Positions 1 through 6,019 of a stretch of DNA of 8,268 nt are shown here, piece after piece. The DNA is taken from assembly GCA_002493835.1 (NCBI GenBank), contig DLAA01000141.1, forward strand, positions 1 through 8,268, in the 5' to 3' direction. The first letter of the stretch is position 1. Every line of letters begins with the position of its first letter. The stretch comes from Lachnospiraceae bacterium UBA7060 (GTDB lineage Bacteria > Bacillota > Clostridia > Lachnospirales > Lachnospiraceae). The position numbers and the translations under genes are program-made. Below the pieces are notes generated by a model. It had not been told where the DNA came from. It did no database searches and saw only the letters and a list, made by a program, of their open reading frames with translations.

Positions 1-1
1 A

Positions 2-3000
2 CGGTGTGTTATTCATCGCTTACCATCAAAAGTGACAACTATGGAAGGTATGTTCCAACAAAATCATCAACTAACAAGTTTGGATGTGAGTGGTTTTGAC
101 ACAGGCAGCGTTACGGATATGGGTTCCATGTTTGATAATTGTAGAAAGCTGATTAGCTTAGATGTGGATGGTTTTGATACCCATAATGTAACAAATATGG
201 GACAAATGTTTTATGATTGTGGACAGGATTCAATCAAGCTGGACGTGAGTGGCTTTGATACTGGAAAAGTTACAAATATGTCAGGTATGTTTTTGTCATG
301 TGGTGTGTCGGAATTGGATGTCAGTAATTTCGATACAGGAAATGTAACAGATATGTCATATATGTTTGCAAGCCCAAGTCTGATAAAGGTGGATGTCAGC
401 GGATTCAATACAAGTAAGGTGCGAGATATGTCATATCTTTTTCAAAGGTGTAATAAAATAACTCGACTTGATTTGAGTAGTTTTGACGCCGTGAATCTGG
501 GTAGGGCAACAGGTATGTTTCAACTTTGCACAATGTTAAATAGGATTGATACGCCCAAGAATCTTAAACAATTTATCGAACTTCCCAAAGCAGAATCGGG
601 AGATGCCTGGCAGGATGGTGCTGGAAATACATATACGGAATTACCGATGAATTTAGGTTACAGTATTACAATAAGCAGAAAAGGAGGCTCCGGGAGCACT
701 GAAACGGGTAAACAGACATTATCTGTTTCAGGTATAGAAATAGGTGATAAAGCATATGATGGCGATCCGAATTCCTATACAGGTGCGGTTGTTCTAAAAG
801 ACGCATCGGGTAAACTGGTATCGGATGTAAGTTTGACGCATTCTTATTCTGGAACGATTGCAGATGGGAGCGTTTATGTAGAAACAGAGGACGGGCCTTC
901 GCAGGTGGGAAATTATACGCTGACCTTTGCAGTGACGGGGGCAAGTGCGGATCAATATGTCCTGAATCAACCAGAATACAGCTTTTGTATTACACCAAAG
1001 GAAGCGACTATAGTAGCAAAAACAGTTGGAATTGAGATTGGCGGACAGATACCTAAATTATCGGAGCTGAAATATATAGTTAATGGCCTTGTTAAAAATG
1101 ATGAGTTAATCAAAAAGCCGTCGTTCAGGTATAGTATTGAGAATATTTCAACGGCTAAGGAGGGGCAGTATGGGATTATCCCTTATGATGCGGATGCAGG
1201 GATTAACTATGATCTGAAATATGTAAATGGGATATTATCAGTTGGTATTCCAGTATCTCATATCACACTGGAAAAAACCAAAACCAGCTATATAACAGGT
1301 GAAAACCTGACAACAGATGACTTGACAGTAACGTACCATAACGAAACCGGAGACTCATTCATAGTCAGTGGCTATGAGACCAACGCGGACGAGATTGACA
1401 TGTCCACGCCGGGTAGGAAGACATTAGTGGTCATTTATAATGGCCTGACTGCGGAGATAGCGTTGGATGTCTATGCATCTTGGATAGAGATACTTAAACT
1501 TAGCAGCGATTCATTGACTCTTTCCGTAGGGGAAACTGCCGCGCTGAAAGTTGTGGCCATGGAGTCCGTCTCTGGAAATACGCTGACATTACCAGTTACA
1601 TGGGCAAGCAGCGATCCTTCTGTAGCAACGGTCGAGGATGGTCTTGTGACGGCAGTTTCCGTTGGAGAATGCATAATTACGGCATCAGCAGATGGTAAAT
1701 CCGCTGTCTGCTACGTGACAGTTACCGCTGGTCAGGCTGATATGATCATTGCCAGTGGAAGCTATGAAAATGTCAATTGGCAGATTGATGGCAGCGGGAA
1801 GCTGACTGTGGAGGGAAGCGGTGAATTTACAAATTCAAATGCTGTAAATAGGGTACCCTGGTTTTATTATTGGTCTTTCATAAAATCTGCGGAGATCAAT
1901 TTAACAGAGACAAAAGATGCTTCCTATCTGTTTAATGGCTGTCAGAGCTTAATGGATGTAGATGTAAGAGAATTTGACACGGGCAATGTGACGGATATGA
2001 CAGGATTGTTCCAGAATTGCAGCAGTTTGACATCCATAAATCTGAGCAACTGCGACATGCAAAAGGTAACCCAAATCGCAGATTTCTTTAAAGGATGTCA
2101 GAAATTATCCACGATTTACGCACCCTGTAATCTCAAAATGTCGGTTGAACTTCCAAGAGGCAGTAGCACAGTTTCCGACAACAGCACAATTTCCGGCAAT
2201 AGCACAGTTTCCGGGGATATCTGGTATGACATAGACGGTAATACCTACACAGAACTGCCCCGGAATCTGAGCCGCAGCATTGTATTGACAAGAAACCAAA
2301 AACCTGTCATTTCAGAACCGTATATCATACTGGAAAAGGGAAAAATCAGGTATGTAATTGGGGAAAAGTTAAATACAGATGATCTGAAAGTAATTTACTA
2401 TAATGAAACAGGCATTTCCTCAAGGGTAAACGATTATACGACAAATGCAAATGAGATCGATATGTCAACACCGGGGACAAAGACGCTGGTTGTGACATAC
2501 CGGGATTTGCATGCGGAAATAAAAATTACGGTAATCGAAAAACAGACCGAGGAGACACCGGAAACAAAGGGACTCAAAATCACATTTAAAAATGAGCAGG
2601 ACAGGGAAAGTGTTTATACCGGCAGCGCCATTAAGCCGGAAATCAATGTCTCCTACAACGGCCGTCCCCTTGTTGAGGGAACCAACTATACGGTGAAATA
2701 TGCCAATAACGTCAAAGCTGGGTACGGCAGAATCACGGTGGCTGGTAAGGGAAACTTCAGATCCACCAAAACCCAAAATTTCACAATTGTGCGGGCGGAT
2801 ATCGCTAACGCCGAGTTGGCTGGCACTGACAAAGAAGGCAGGTTAGTTGTTGCAAGCGGTTCGAAATTTGCTCCAATCATTTATTATGGCAGCCAGAAGC
2901 TTACCGCAAAGGATTACAGCATTAGCGGAGCGGTCATGGCGGGGAAGAAAATCACGGACAGCGATTCCAATAAGGTTGTTACCATAAAAGGGAGAGGAAA

Positions 3001-4138
3001 CTATACAGGAGATAGGGAGATTGTTCTTAGAGTTGTAAGAAAGAGTGACTTGACGAAGTTTACCGTAACCCTCGATCAAACGAAACTGAATGCGCTGACT
3101 TATGACGGCAGGGGGCATTATATTCATGATATTCAGGGTGCACTGACTGTGATCGGCAAAGACGGGAACACCAATATGAAACGCGGTATGGATTATAGGA
3201 TTGTATATCCTGCCAATGTGATCGACGCAGGTGTGAAAAAGTTTTCTGTCGTTGGGATGGGGCTCTATACCGGTACTGTCAGCAAATCTTATACCATTAA
3301 GCCGGCAGTCGACACATACGGTGCTCTTAATGTCGAATATGTGTCAGGAAGCATTGACAACATAAAATTACCCTACAGAAGCACCGGTGTTACTTTTAAT
3401 GAGAAGTTAAAGATAACTGATACCCAAAATGGAGATACCTTTACGCTGAGAGAGGGAAAGGATTATAAAGTGACATACAGCGGCAATAAGAAAATCGGCA
3501 GTAATGCGAAGTTCACGATTTCTTTTCTTGGCAATTACAAGGGAATACAGAAACAGACCAGGACGTTTACCATTGAAAAAGCGGATTTAAAAGATGCTGC
3601 TGTTGTTATTGCAGATGCAGTATATAAGAAAAACCCTGGTATATATAAATCGATTCCTTATGTAATTGAACAGGAAACCGGCAGATTGATCAAGGCTTCC
3701 AATTATCATGTCACTTATTATGTAAATGAGAACAGAAATAGGGAAATGAAAGGACAAAACAAGGTTTCATCGGGTGACACGGTATATGTGAAAATTGAGG
3801 CGAAGCCAAACAGCAATTATAAAAGTGATATGCCCCTCATTCAAACGTATCGAGTTACAAATGCCATTGATCTTTCCAAAGCAAAGATTACCTTCGTGAA
3901 TGCCGAGACGGGAACGGCTGCCAAATCGGCAGAGTATACCGGCCAAAAGATCACAGACCGTGAGATCAAGGTGCTGGTTGACGGAAAACCCGCAGATGAA
4001 AACATGATAGTGACATATGCAGACAATATCGATAAAGGGCAAGCGACTGTAATTGTCACTGGAACAGGTGAGCCGGGATGCAGATATACAGGATGTAAAA
4101 AGGCAGCTTTTAGTATTGTTGCGTATAGTTTAAGATGA
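2..4138 (+). CDS. Large modular BspA-like LRR / Ig-like surface protein, 5' end missing
   Basis: This is probably a secreted or wall-associated adhesin-like protein. The frame is open to the left edge, and the in-frame GTG at 32 sits inside a repeat, so the true start and signal peptide lie upstream. Counting residues from base 32, the order is: DUF285/BspA-type LRRs (1-171, consensus LDVSxFDTxxVTDMxxMF); a cap with W-D-G-N-x-YTELP (about 172-217); YDG-like (about 229-324) and MBG-like (about 325-405) domains; a Big_3-like domain (410-480); a Big_2-like domain (about 484-567, with WASSDPSVATV); a second LRR block opening with a beta element (569-754); a second Big_3-like domain (764-834); and about six Ig-like repeats with YTG and GTNYTVKYANN-type motifs (about 848-1368). 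I see no LPXTG motif, SLH domain or terminal membrane helix, so the means of anchoring is unknown. By family these modules mediate binding at the cell surface; the ligand cannot be read from the sequence. The Pfam names are assigned by eye. Confidence 0.9.
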   Translation, partial: RCVIHRLPSKVTTMEGMFQQNHQLTSLDVSGFDTGSVTDMGSMFDNCRKLISLDVDGFDTHNVTNMGQMFYDCGQDSIKLDVSGFDTGKVTNMSGMFLSCGVSELDVSNFDTGNVTDMSYMFASPSLIKVDVSGFNTSKVRDMSYLFQRCNKITRLDLSSFDAVNLGRATGMFQLCTMLNRIDTPKNLKQFIELPKAESGDAWQDGAGNTYTELPMNLGYSITISRKGGSGSTETGKQTLSVSGIEIGDKAYDGDPNSYTGAVVLKDASGKLVSDVSLTHSYSGTIADGSVYVETEDGPSQVGNYTLTFAVTGASADQYVLNQPEYSFCITPKEATIVAKTVGIEIGGQIPKLSELKYIVNGLVKNDELIKKPSFRYSIENISTAKEGQYGIIPYDADAGINYDLKYVNGILSVGIPVSHITLEKTKTSYITGENLTTDDLTVTYHNETGDSFIVSGYETNADEIDMSTPGRKTLVVIYNGLTAEIALDVYASWIEILKLSSDSLTLSVGETAALKVVAMESVSGNTLTLPVTWASSDPSVATVEDGLVTAVSVGECIITASADGKSAVCYVTVTAGQADMIIASGSYENVNWQIDGSGKLTVEGSGEFTNSNAVNRVPWFYYWSFIKSAEINLTETKDASYLFNGCQSLMDVDVREFDTGNVTDMTGLFQNCSSLTSINLSNCDMQKVTQIADFFKGCQKLSTIYAPCNLKMSVELPRGSSTVSDNSTISGNSTVSGDIWYDIDGNTYTELPRNLSRSIVLTRNQKPVISEPYIILEKGKIRYVIGEKLNTDDLKVIYYNETGISSRVNDYTTNANEIDMSTPGTKTLVVTYRDLHAEIKITVIEKQTEETPETKGLKITFKNEQDRESVYTGSAIKPEINVSYNGRPLVEGTNYTVKYANNVKAGYGRITVAGKGNFRSTKTQNFTIVRADIANAELAGTDKEGRLVVASGSKFAPIIYYGSQKLTAKDYSISGAVMAGKKITDSDSNKVVTIKGRGNYTGDREIVLRVVRKSDLTKFTVTLDQTKLNALTYDGRGHYIHDIQGALTVIGKDGNTNMKRGMDYRIVYPANVIDAGVKKFSVVGMGLYTGTVSKSYTIKPAVDTYGALNVEYVSGSIDNIKLPYRSTGVTFNEKLKITDTQNGDTFTLREGKDYKVTYSGNKKIGSNAKFTISFLGNYKGIQKQTRTFTIEKADLKDAAVVIADAVYKKNPGIYKSIPYVIEQETGRLIKASNYHVTYYVNENRNREMKGQNKVSSGDTVYVKIEAKPNSNYKSDMPLIQTYRVTNAIDLSKAKITFVNAETGTAAKSAEYTGQKITDREIKVLVDGKPADENMIVTYADNIDKGQATVIVTGTGEPGCRYTGCKKAAFSIVAYSLR
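80..544 (+). repeat. Six tandem BspA-type leucine-rich repeats (25-27 codons each)
   Basis: Six consecutive units of 26, 27, 25, 25, 26 and 26 residues each begin with a form of LDVSxFDT followed by VTDM and MF. A partial unit precedes them at the window edge. The repeats are also visible in the DNA as recurring gatgtnagtggntttgatac-like strings. The sixth unit has degenerated (FDAVNLGRATGMF) and runs into the capping segment. This is the DUF285 pattern found in BspA-like surface proteins. Confidence 0.88.
1259..1471 (+). repeat. Big_3-like domain, copy A of an internal duplication
   Basis: This 71-residue segment aligns without gaps to the segment encoded at 2321-2533. Shared strings include NTDDL/TTDDL, YNETG/HNETG and EIDMSTPG followed by TKTLVV/RKTLVV. 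It fits the Big_3 bacterial Ig-like pattern (Y-x-x-GE-x-L, then a late STPG turn). In each case it follows a BspA cap, although in copy A the YDG/MBG-like domains lie in between. Confidence 0.8.
1736..2293 (+). repeat. Second BspA-like block: beta lead-in, short LRRs and YTELP cap
   Basis: This block restarts the LRR architecture in mid-protein. It has a typical lead-in (SGSYENVNWQIDGSGKLTVEG), a segment ending PWFYYW, then LRR units around LFNGC, VDVREFDTGNVTDMTGLF and INLSNCDMQKVTQ. It closes with a cap reading IWYDIDGNTYTELPRNL. That cap closely matches the first block's cap (WQDGAGNTYTELPMNL near base 610), which indicates internal duplication. This block has fewer LRR units than the first. 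Confidence 0.8.
2165..2218 (+). repeat. Three tandem 18-base units in the linker before the second cap
   Basis: Three contiguous 18-base units (2165-2182, 2183-2200, 2201-2218) share the pattern agcacaRtttccgRcaac with a few substitutions. They encode STVSDN, STISGN and STVSGD in frame. The corresponding position of the first cap (ELPKAESGDAW) lacks them, so the linker seems to have expanded after the module was duplicated. Being multiples of three, gains or losses would keep the frame. Confidence 0.85.
2321..2533 (+). repeat. Big_3-like domain, copy B of an internal duplication
   Basis: This is the partner of the segment at 1259-1471. It follows the second YTELP cap after a short spacer. 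The copies are clearly homologous but diverged at the nucleotide level, so the duplication is not recent. Downstream a short charged linker (KQTEETPETKG) leads into the C-terminal YTG-type repeats. Confidence 0.8.
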
Positions 4139-4175
4139 GATTATTCGTATGAGATAAATAACTTGTCAGCCTGAC

Positions 4176-4213
4176 AAATTATCGCCGCCTGATTAAGGCG
4201 GTGATAATTTTTT
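4176..4213. terminator. Bidirectional terminator between convergent genes
   Basis: A 15-base-pair stem (4176-4190 with 4196-4210, one G:T wobble) has a GC-rich top (CGCCGCC/GGCGGTG) and a 5-base loop. AT pairs at its base supply a T-run on both strands, and six T's end at 4213 on the plus strand. It lies 38 bases after the surface-protein stop and 11 bases beyond the stop of the minus-strand gene, so it can end transcription from both. A separate palindrome, TTGTCAG-c-CTGACAA (4163-4177), overlaps its left foot. Confidence 0.88.
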
Positions 4214-4223
4214 GGCAAAAGGG

Positions 4224-4406
4224 CTATTCCTTTATCCTGTCAAGCTCTGTCAAATTGACACCGGAGGAAGAAAGGATTACCTTTAATTCAATATAGCGCA
4301 CTTTCATGGCTTTATAGGCGTCTGAGTCTTTGTCTACAAGAAGCATATATCCTTGCAGTCTGGAATATTCTTCCACAGACAATTTCAGCATTTCACCCTC
4401 TGCCAT
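4224..4406 (-). CDS. Small 60-residue uncharacterised protein
   Basis: I do not recognise a named family. The product (MAEGEMLKLSVEEYSRLQGY at the N-terminus, ending TELDRIKE) is charged and lacks a signal peptide or membrane segment. It reads as two or three amphipathic helices, suggesting a small cytoplasmic protein. Gene reality is supported by four features on the minus strand. An AGGTGA ribosome binding site lies about five bases before the ATG. Promoter candidates lie 56-89 bases upstream. The stop is TAG, and a shared bidirectional terminator follows immediately. It converges with the surface-protein gene and diverges from pyrE. An accidental ORF antisense to nothing would not be expected to have all these signals. 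Its function cannot be inferred from the sequence. Confidence 0.75.
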   Translation of the reverse strand: MAEGEMLKLSVEEYSRLQGYMLLVDKDSDAYKAMKVRYIELKVILSSSGVNLTELDRIKE

Positions 4407-4461
4407 ATTCTCACCTGCTTTCGTAGTCTAGATTGAGTGTTGGTACAATATTATGTGTTAA

Positions 4462-4495
4462 AATCTATTTTACTAGATTTCACATGTCAACGCAA
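4462..4495 (-). promoter_or_regulatory. Promoter region of the 60-codon minus-strand gene
   Basis: Two overlapping sigma-A-type readings exist on the minus strand. One is TTGACA (4490-4485), 17 bases, TAGATT (4467-4462). The other is TTGCGT (4495-4490), 17 bases, TAAAAT (4472-4467). The second has AAATCTAG directly before its -10 and matches the layout of the purE promoter at 8155-8183. An inverted repeat AAATCTA-N6-TAGATTT (4461-4480) covers the -10 region and could be an operator. Confidence 0.6.
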
Positions 4496-4525
4496 TAAGG
4501 GAAAGCTGTGGCGGTGAGTTGCGCA

Positions 4526-4554
4526 TTGAAAACCGCGCGGGAATGTGATACAGT
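4526..4554 (+). promoter_or_regulatory. Candidate pyrE promoter (extended -10)
   Basis: TTGAAA (4526-4531) and TACAGT (4549-4554) are 17 bases apart, and TGA directly before the -10 gives an extended -10 (TGn). Transcription would start near 4561, leaving a leader of about 60 bases before the pyrE ATG. A second -10-like box, TATAAT at 4583-4588, is closer to the gene but has no good -35 partner. I see no PyrR-binding-type leader or attenuator hairpin here. Confidence 0.45.
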
Positions 4555-4611
4555 GGGTTATGAGAGAGTATTATGTCTCGCATATAATTACATGTGGTAA
4601 AACAGAAAGAT

Positions 4612-4620
4612 GAGGATAGG
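4612..4620 (+). promoter_or_regulatory. Ribosome binding site that sets the pyrE start
   Basis: GAGGATAGG ends three bases before ATG 4624, and its GAGGAT core lies six bases from that codon. The longer alternative start at 4594 has no purine-rich sequence at the right distance upstream; the bases before it are cgcatataattacat. This supports the shorter 228-residue PyrE. Confidence 0.7.
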
Positions 4621-4623
4621 GTG

Positions 4624-5310
4624 ATGGAACAGTATAAGCAGGAGTTTATCAGCTTCATGGTGGATAGCCAGGTATTAAAATTTGGAGAATTTACGTTAAA
4701 GAGCGGCAGAAAATCCCCGTTTTTTATGAACGCGGGCGCTTATGTGACAGGAGCACAGCTGCGGAAGCTGGGCGAGTATTACGCTAAGGCGATCCATGAC
4801 AAATATGGTCTGGACTTTGATGTTTTATTCGGCCCTGCCTACAAGGGGATTCCGCTTACTGTGGCGGCGACTATGGCGATCAGCGAACTCTATGGGAAGG
4901 AGATCCGCTATTGTTCCAATCGGAAAGAAGTGAAGGATCACGGCGATACCGGTATCCTGCTCGGCAGTAAGCTGAAGGATGGTGACAGGGTGGTGATCAT
5001 AGAAGATGTGACCACTTCCGGAAAATCCATCGAGGAGACGTATCCCATCATCAAGGCGCAGGCGGATGTTACGGTACAGGGGCTGATGGTGTCCTTAAAT
5101 CGGATGGAGAAGGGGCTTTCGGGCGATAAGAGTGCACTGGAAGAAATAAAGGATAAGTATGGATTTGAGACGGGAGCGATCGTCACTATGGAAGAAGTGG
5201 TGGAGTTCCTTCACAATAAACCCATCGGCGGCGAGATTTACATTGATGATGAAATAAAAGCGCGGATCGATGCATACTATGAGACTTATGGGGCGGCGAA
5301 ACAGGTATGA
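4624..5310 (+). CDS. pyrE: Orotate phosphoribosyltransferase
   Basis: PyrE transfers the ribose-phosphate of PRPP to orotate, giving OMP, the next-to-last step of UMP synthesis in the cytoplasm. The 228-residue product has the full family pattern: KSGRKSPFFMNAG (26-38) near the N-terminus, FGPAYKGIPL (69-78), the flexible catalytic loop RKEVKDHGDTG (100-110) with its Lys and His, and the PRPP-binding motif VVIIEDVTTSGKS (123-135). Length matches the usual 210-230 residues. An in-frame GTG at 4594 would add ten residues. I prefer ATG 4624 because GAGGATAGG (4612-4620) is correctly spaced for it and because the N-terminus MEQYKQEFISFM fits the family. No other pyr gene is adjacent. A one-helix protein gene follows after 50 bases. 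Confidence 0.96.
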   Translation: MEQYKQEFISFMVDSQVLKFGEFTLKSGRKSPFFMNAGAYVTGAQLRKLGEYYAKAIHDKYGLDFDVLFGPAYKGIPLTVAATMAISELYGKEIRYCSNRKEVKDHGDTGILLGSKLKDGDRVVIIEDVTTSGKSIEETYPIIKAQADVTVQGLMVSLNRMEKGLSGDKSALEEIKDKYGFETGAIVTMEEVVEFLHNKPIGGEIYIDDEIKARIDAYYETYGAAKQV

Positions 5311-5360
5311 CATTTTCGGTAAAGCTTTAGGAACTGTCAAAGAAAGGAGCGGTGACGGAT

Positions 5361-5513
5361 ATGGAAGAGCGAACATATAAGATCATGGGCGGCTCAGGAG
5401 CTTTAAGCATTGCGTTTGGCGTGGTGATTATGGTAGTGGGCATTGCCGGAGGGGTTCTTCTGCTGATCAGCGGCGCGAAGCTTCTGGCGGGAAGAAATAA
5501 GATCTTATTCTAA
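5361..5513 (+). CDS. Small 50-residue single-pass membrane protein
   Basis: This short gene follows pyrE by 50 bases. The product has a charged N-terminus (MEERTYKIMGG), one hydrophobic helix rich in Gly, Val and Ile at about residues 14-38 (from ALSIAFGVVIMVVG through VLLLIS), and a basic tail (GAKLLAGRNKILF). It is probably an inner-membrane peptide; the basic tail would sit in the cytoplasm by the positive-inside rule. The ribosome binding site is AGGAG at 5345-5349, 11 bases before the ATG, slightly long but acceptable. An in-frame GTG at 5352 would sit too close to it. The stop codon TAA overlaps the start of a terminator hairpin, so the gene appears to be the last of a pyrE transcript. 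I recall similar small proteins in Lachnospiraceae but cannot name a family. Function is unknown. Confidence 0.72.
   Translation: MEERTYKIMGGSGALSIAFGVVIMVVGIAGGVLLLISGAKLLAGRNKILF
5496..5509. repeat. 14-base perfect palindrome at the end of the 50-codon gene
   Basis: AATAAGATCTTATT is a perfect palindrome. Its half-site AATAAGAT recurs at 5514-5521 and, inverted, at 5551-5558 within the adjacent terminator stem. The four half-sites can therefore pair in more than one way. Confidence 0.85.
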
Positions 5514-5560
5514 AATAAGATGGGTGTTTTCGGCAGCAGCGAGAATACCCATCTTATTTT
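5512..5560. terminator. Long hairpin terminator after the 50-codon gene
   Basis: A perfect 14-base inverted repeat (AAAATAAGATGGGT at 5512-5525, its complement at 5547-5560) continues inward by about seven more pairs with two wobbles, leaving a small loop around gcagcag. The 3' arm ends in TTATTTT and supplies the T-rich tail. The stop codon of the small membrane-protein gene lies at the left foot. The symmetrical A and T ends could work in both directions, but no minus-strand gene approaches from the right. Confidence 0.8.
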
Positions 5561-5622
5561 GAATAAGCAGAGTCAGAAGACGAATCAGACAGGCCGTATG
5601 CTTGCATGGAGGACAAGGATCA

Positions 5623-5940
5623 GTGAAGAAAAACAGTTATATGTTTACTAATAAGGAGCATACGCAAAAGGGGATCATGGCCACAATTTTGGGTGTGATT
5701 TCTTTAGCATCGATCGGCTACATTGTATTTGAAAGCTATAGAAGAGCAGGTGAGGTGCCTTTGCAATACGGGGCCGTGGCATTTCTTGTGATGATCTTTG
5801 CCTTTGTGGGGATTGTGCTCGGTGTGCTGTCCAAATCAGAGAAGGATAAGTTTTATTTTTTCAGTTATCTGGGTATCGTATTGAATGTGCTTGTGCTGGC
5901 GGCGCTCAGCGTGATTCTCTATGCGGGTGCTTACGCCTGA
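5623..5940 (+). CDS. Three-helix membrane protein, DUF6142-like
   Basis: The 105-residue product has three hydrophobic segments: about 18-36 (IMATILGVISLASIGYIVF), 50-70 and 78-103. Between them are short polar stretches, ESYRRAGEVPLQY and SKSEKDKFYFF. The glycine-containing GVISLASIG and VGIVLGVLS patterns resemble DUF4190/DUF6142-type small membrane proteins. The DUF6142 assignment is from memory and tentative. I chose GTG 5623 because GGAGGA (5608-5613) lies nine bases before it. The in-frame TTG at 5602 precedes that site, and ATG 5641 lies 27 bases after it. The gene follows the hairpin terminator by about 60 bases, so it may have its own promoter or depend on readthrough. I found no convincing promoter. 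The M29-like gene follows after 79 bases. Function is unknown. Confidence 0.85.
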   Translation: MKKNSYMFTNKEHTQKGIMATILGVISLASIGYIVFESYRRAGEVPLQYGAVAFLVMIFAFVGIVLGVLSKSEKDKFYFFSYLGIVLNVLVLAALSVILYAGAYA

Positions 5941-6019
5941 CGGCATTTTTATGGATTCAAGTTGATTGAGGCACCTTTTGGCATTTGAATCCCGATAATG
6001 AAGAAAAGGAGTTTGTTCA

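Noticed and set aside
1..40. Frame 1 at the left edge reads CYSSLT, which resembles the LRR string CSSLTSL, while the gene's own frame reads an atypical CVIHRLPS before SKVTTM; a frameshift was considered.
   Set aside because: Only about a dozen codons are visible, the resemblance is six residues long, and the first repeat of such blocks is often divergent. Upstream sequence would be needed.
4163..4177. The palindrome TTGTCAG-c-CTGACAA as a regulatory operator.
   Set aside because: It lies after the surface-protein stop and overlaps the terminator foot, with no promoter beside it. It is more simply part of the transcript end.
5953..5992. The inverted repeat GGATTCAA...TTGAATCC upstream of the M29-like gene as a terminator.
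   Set aside because: The arms are eight bases with a 24-base loop, GC content is low and no T-run follows.
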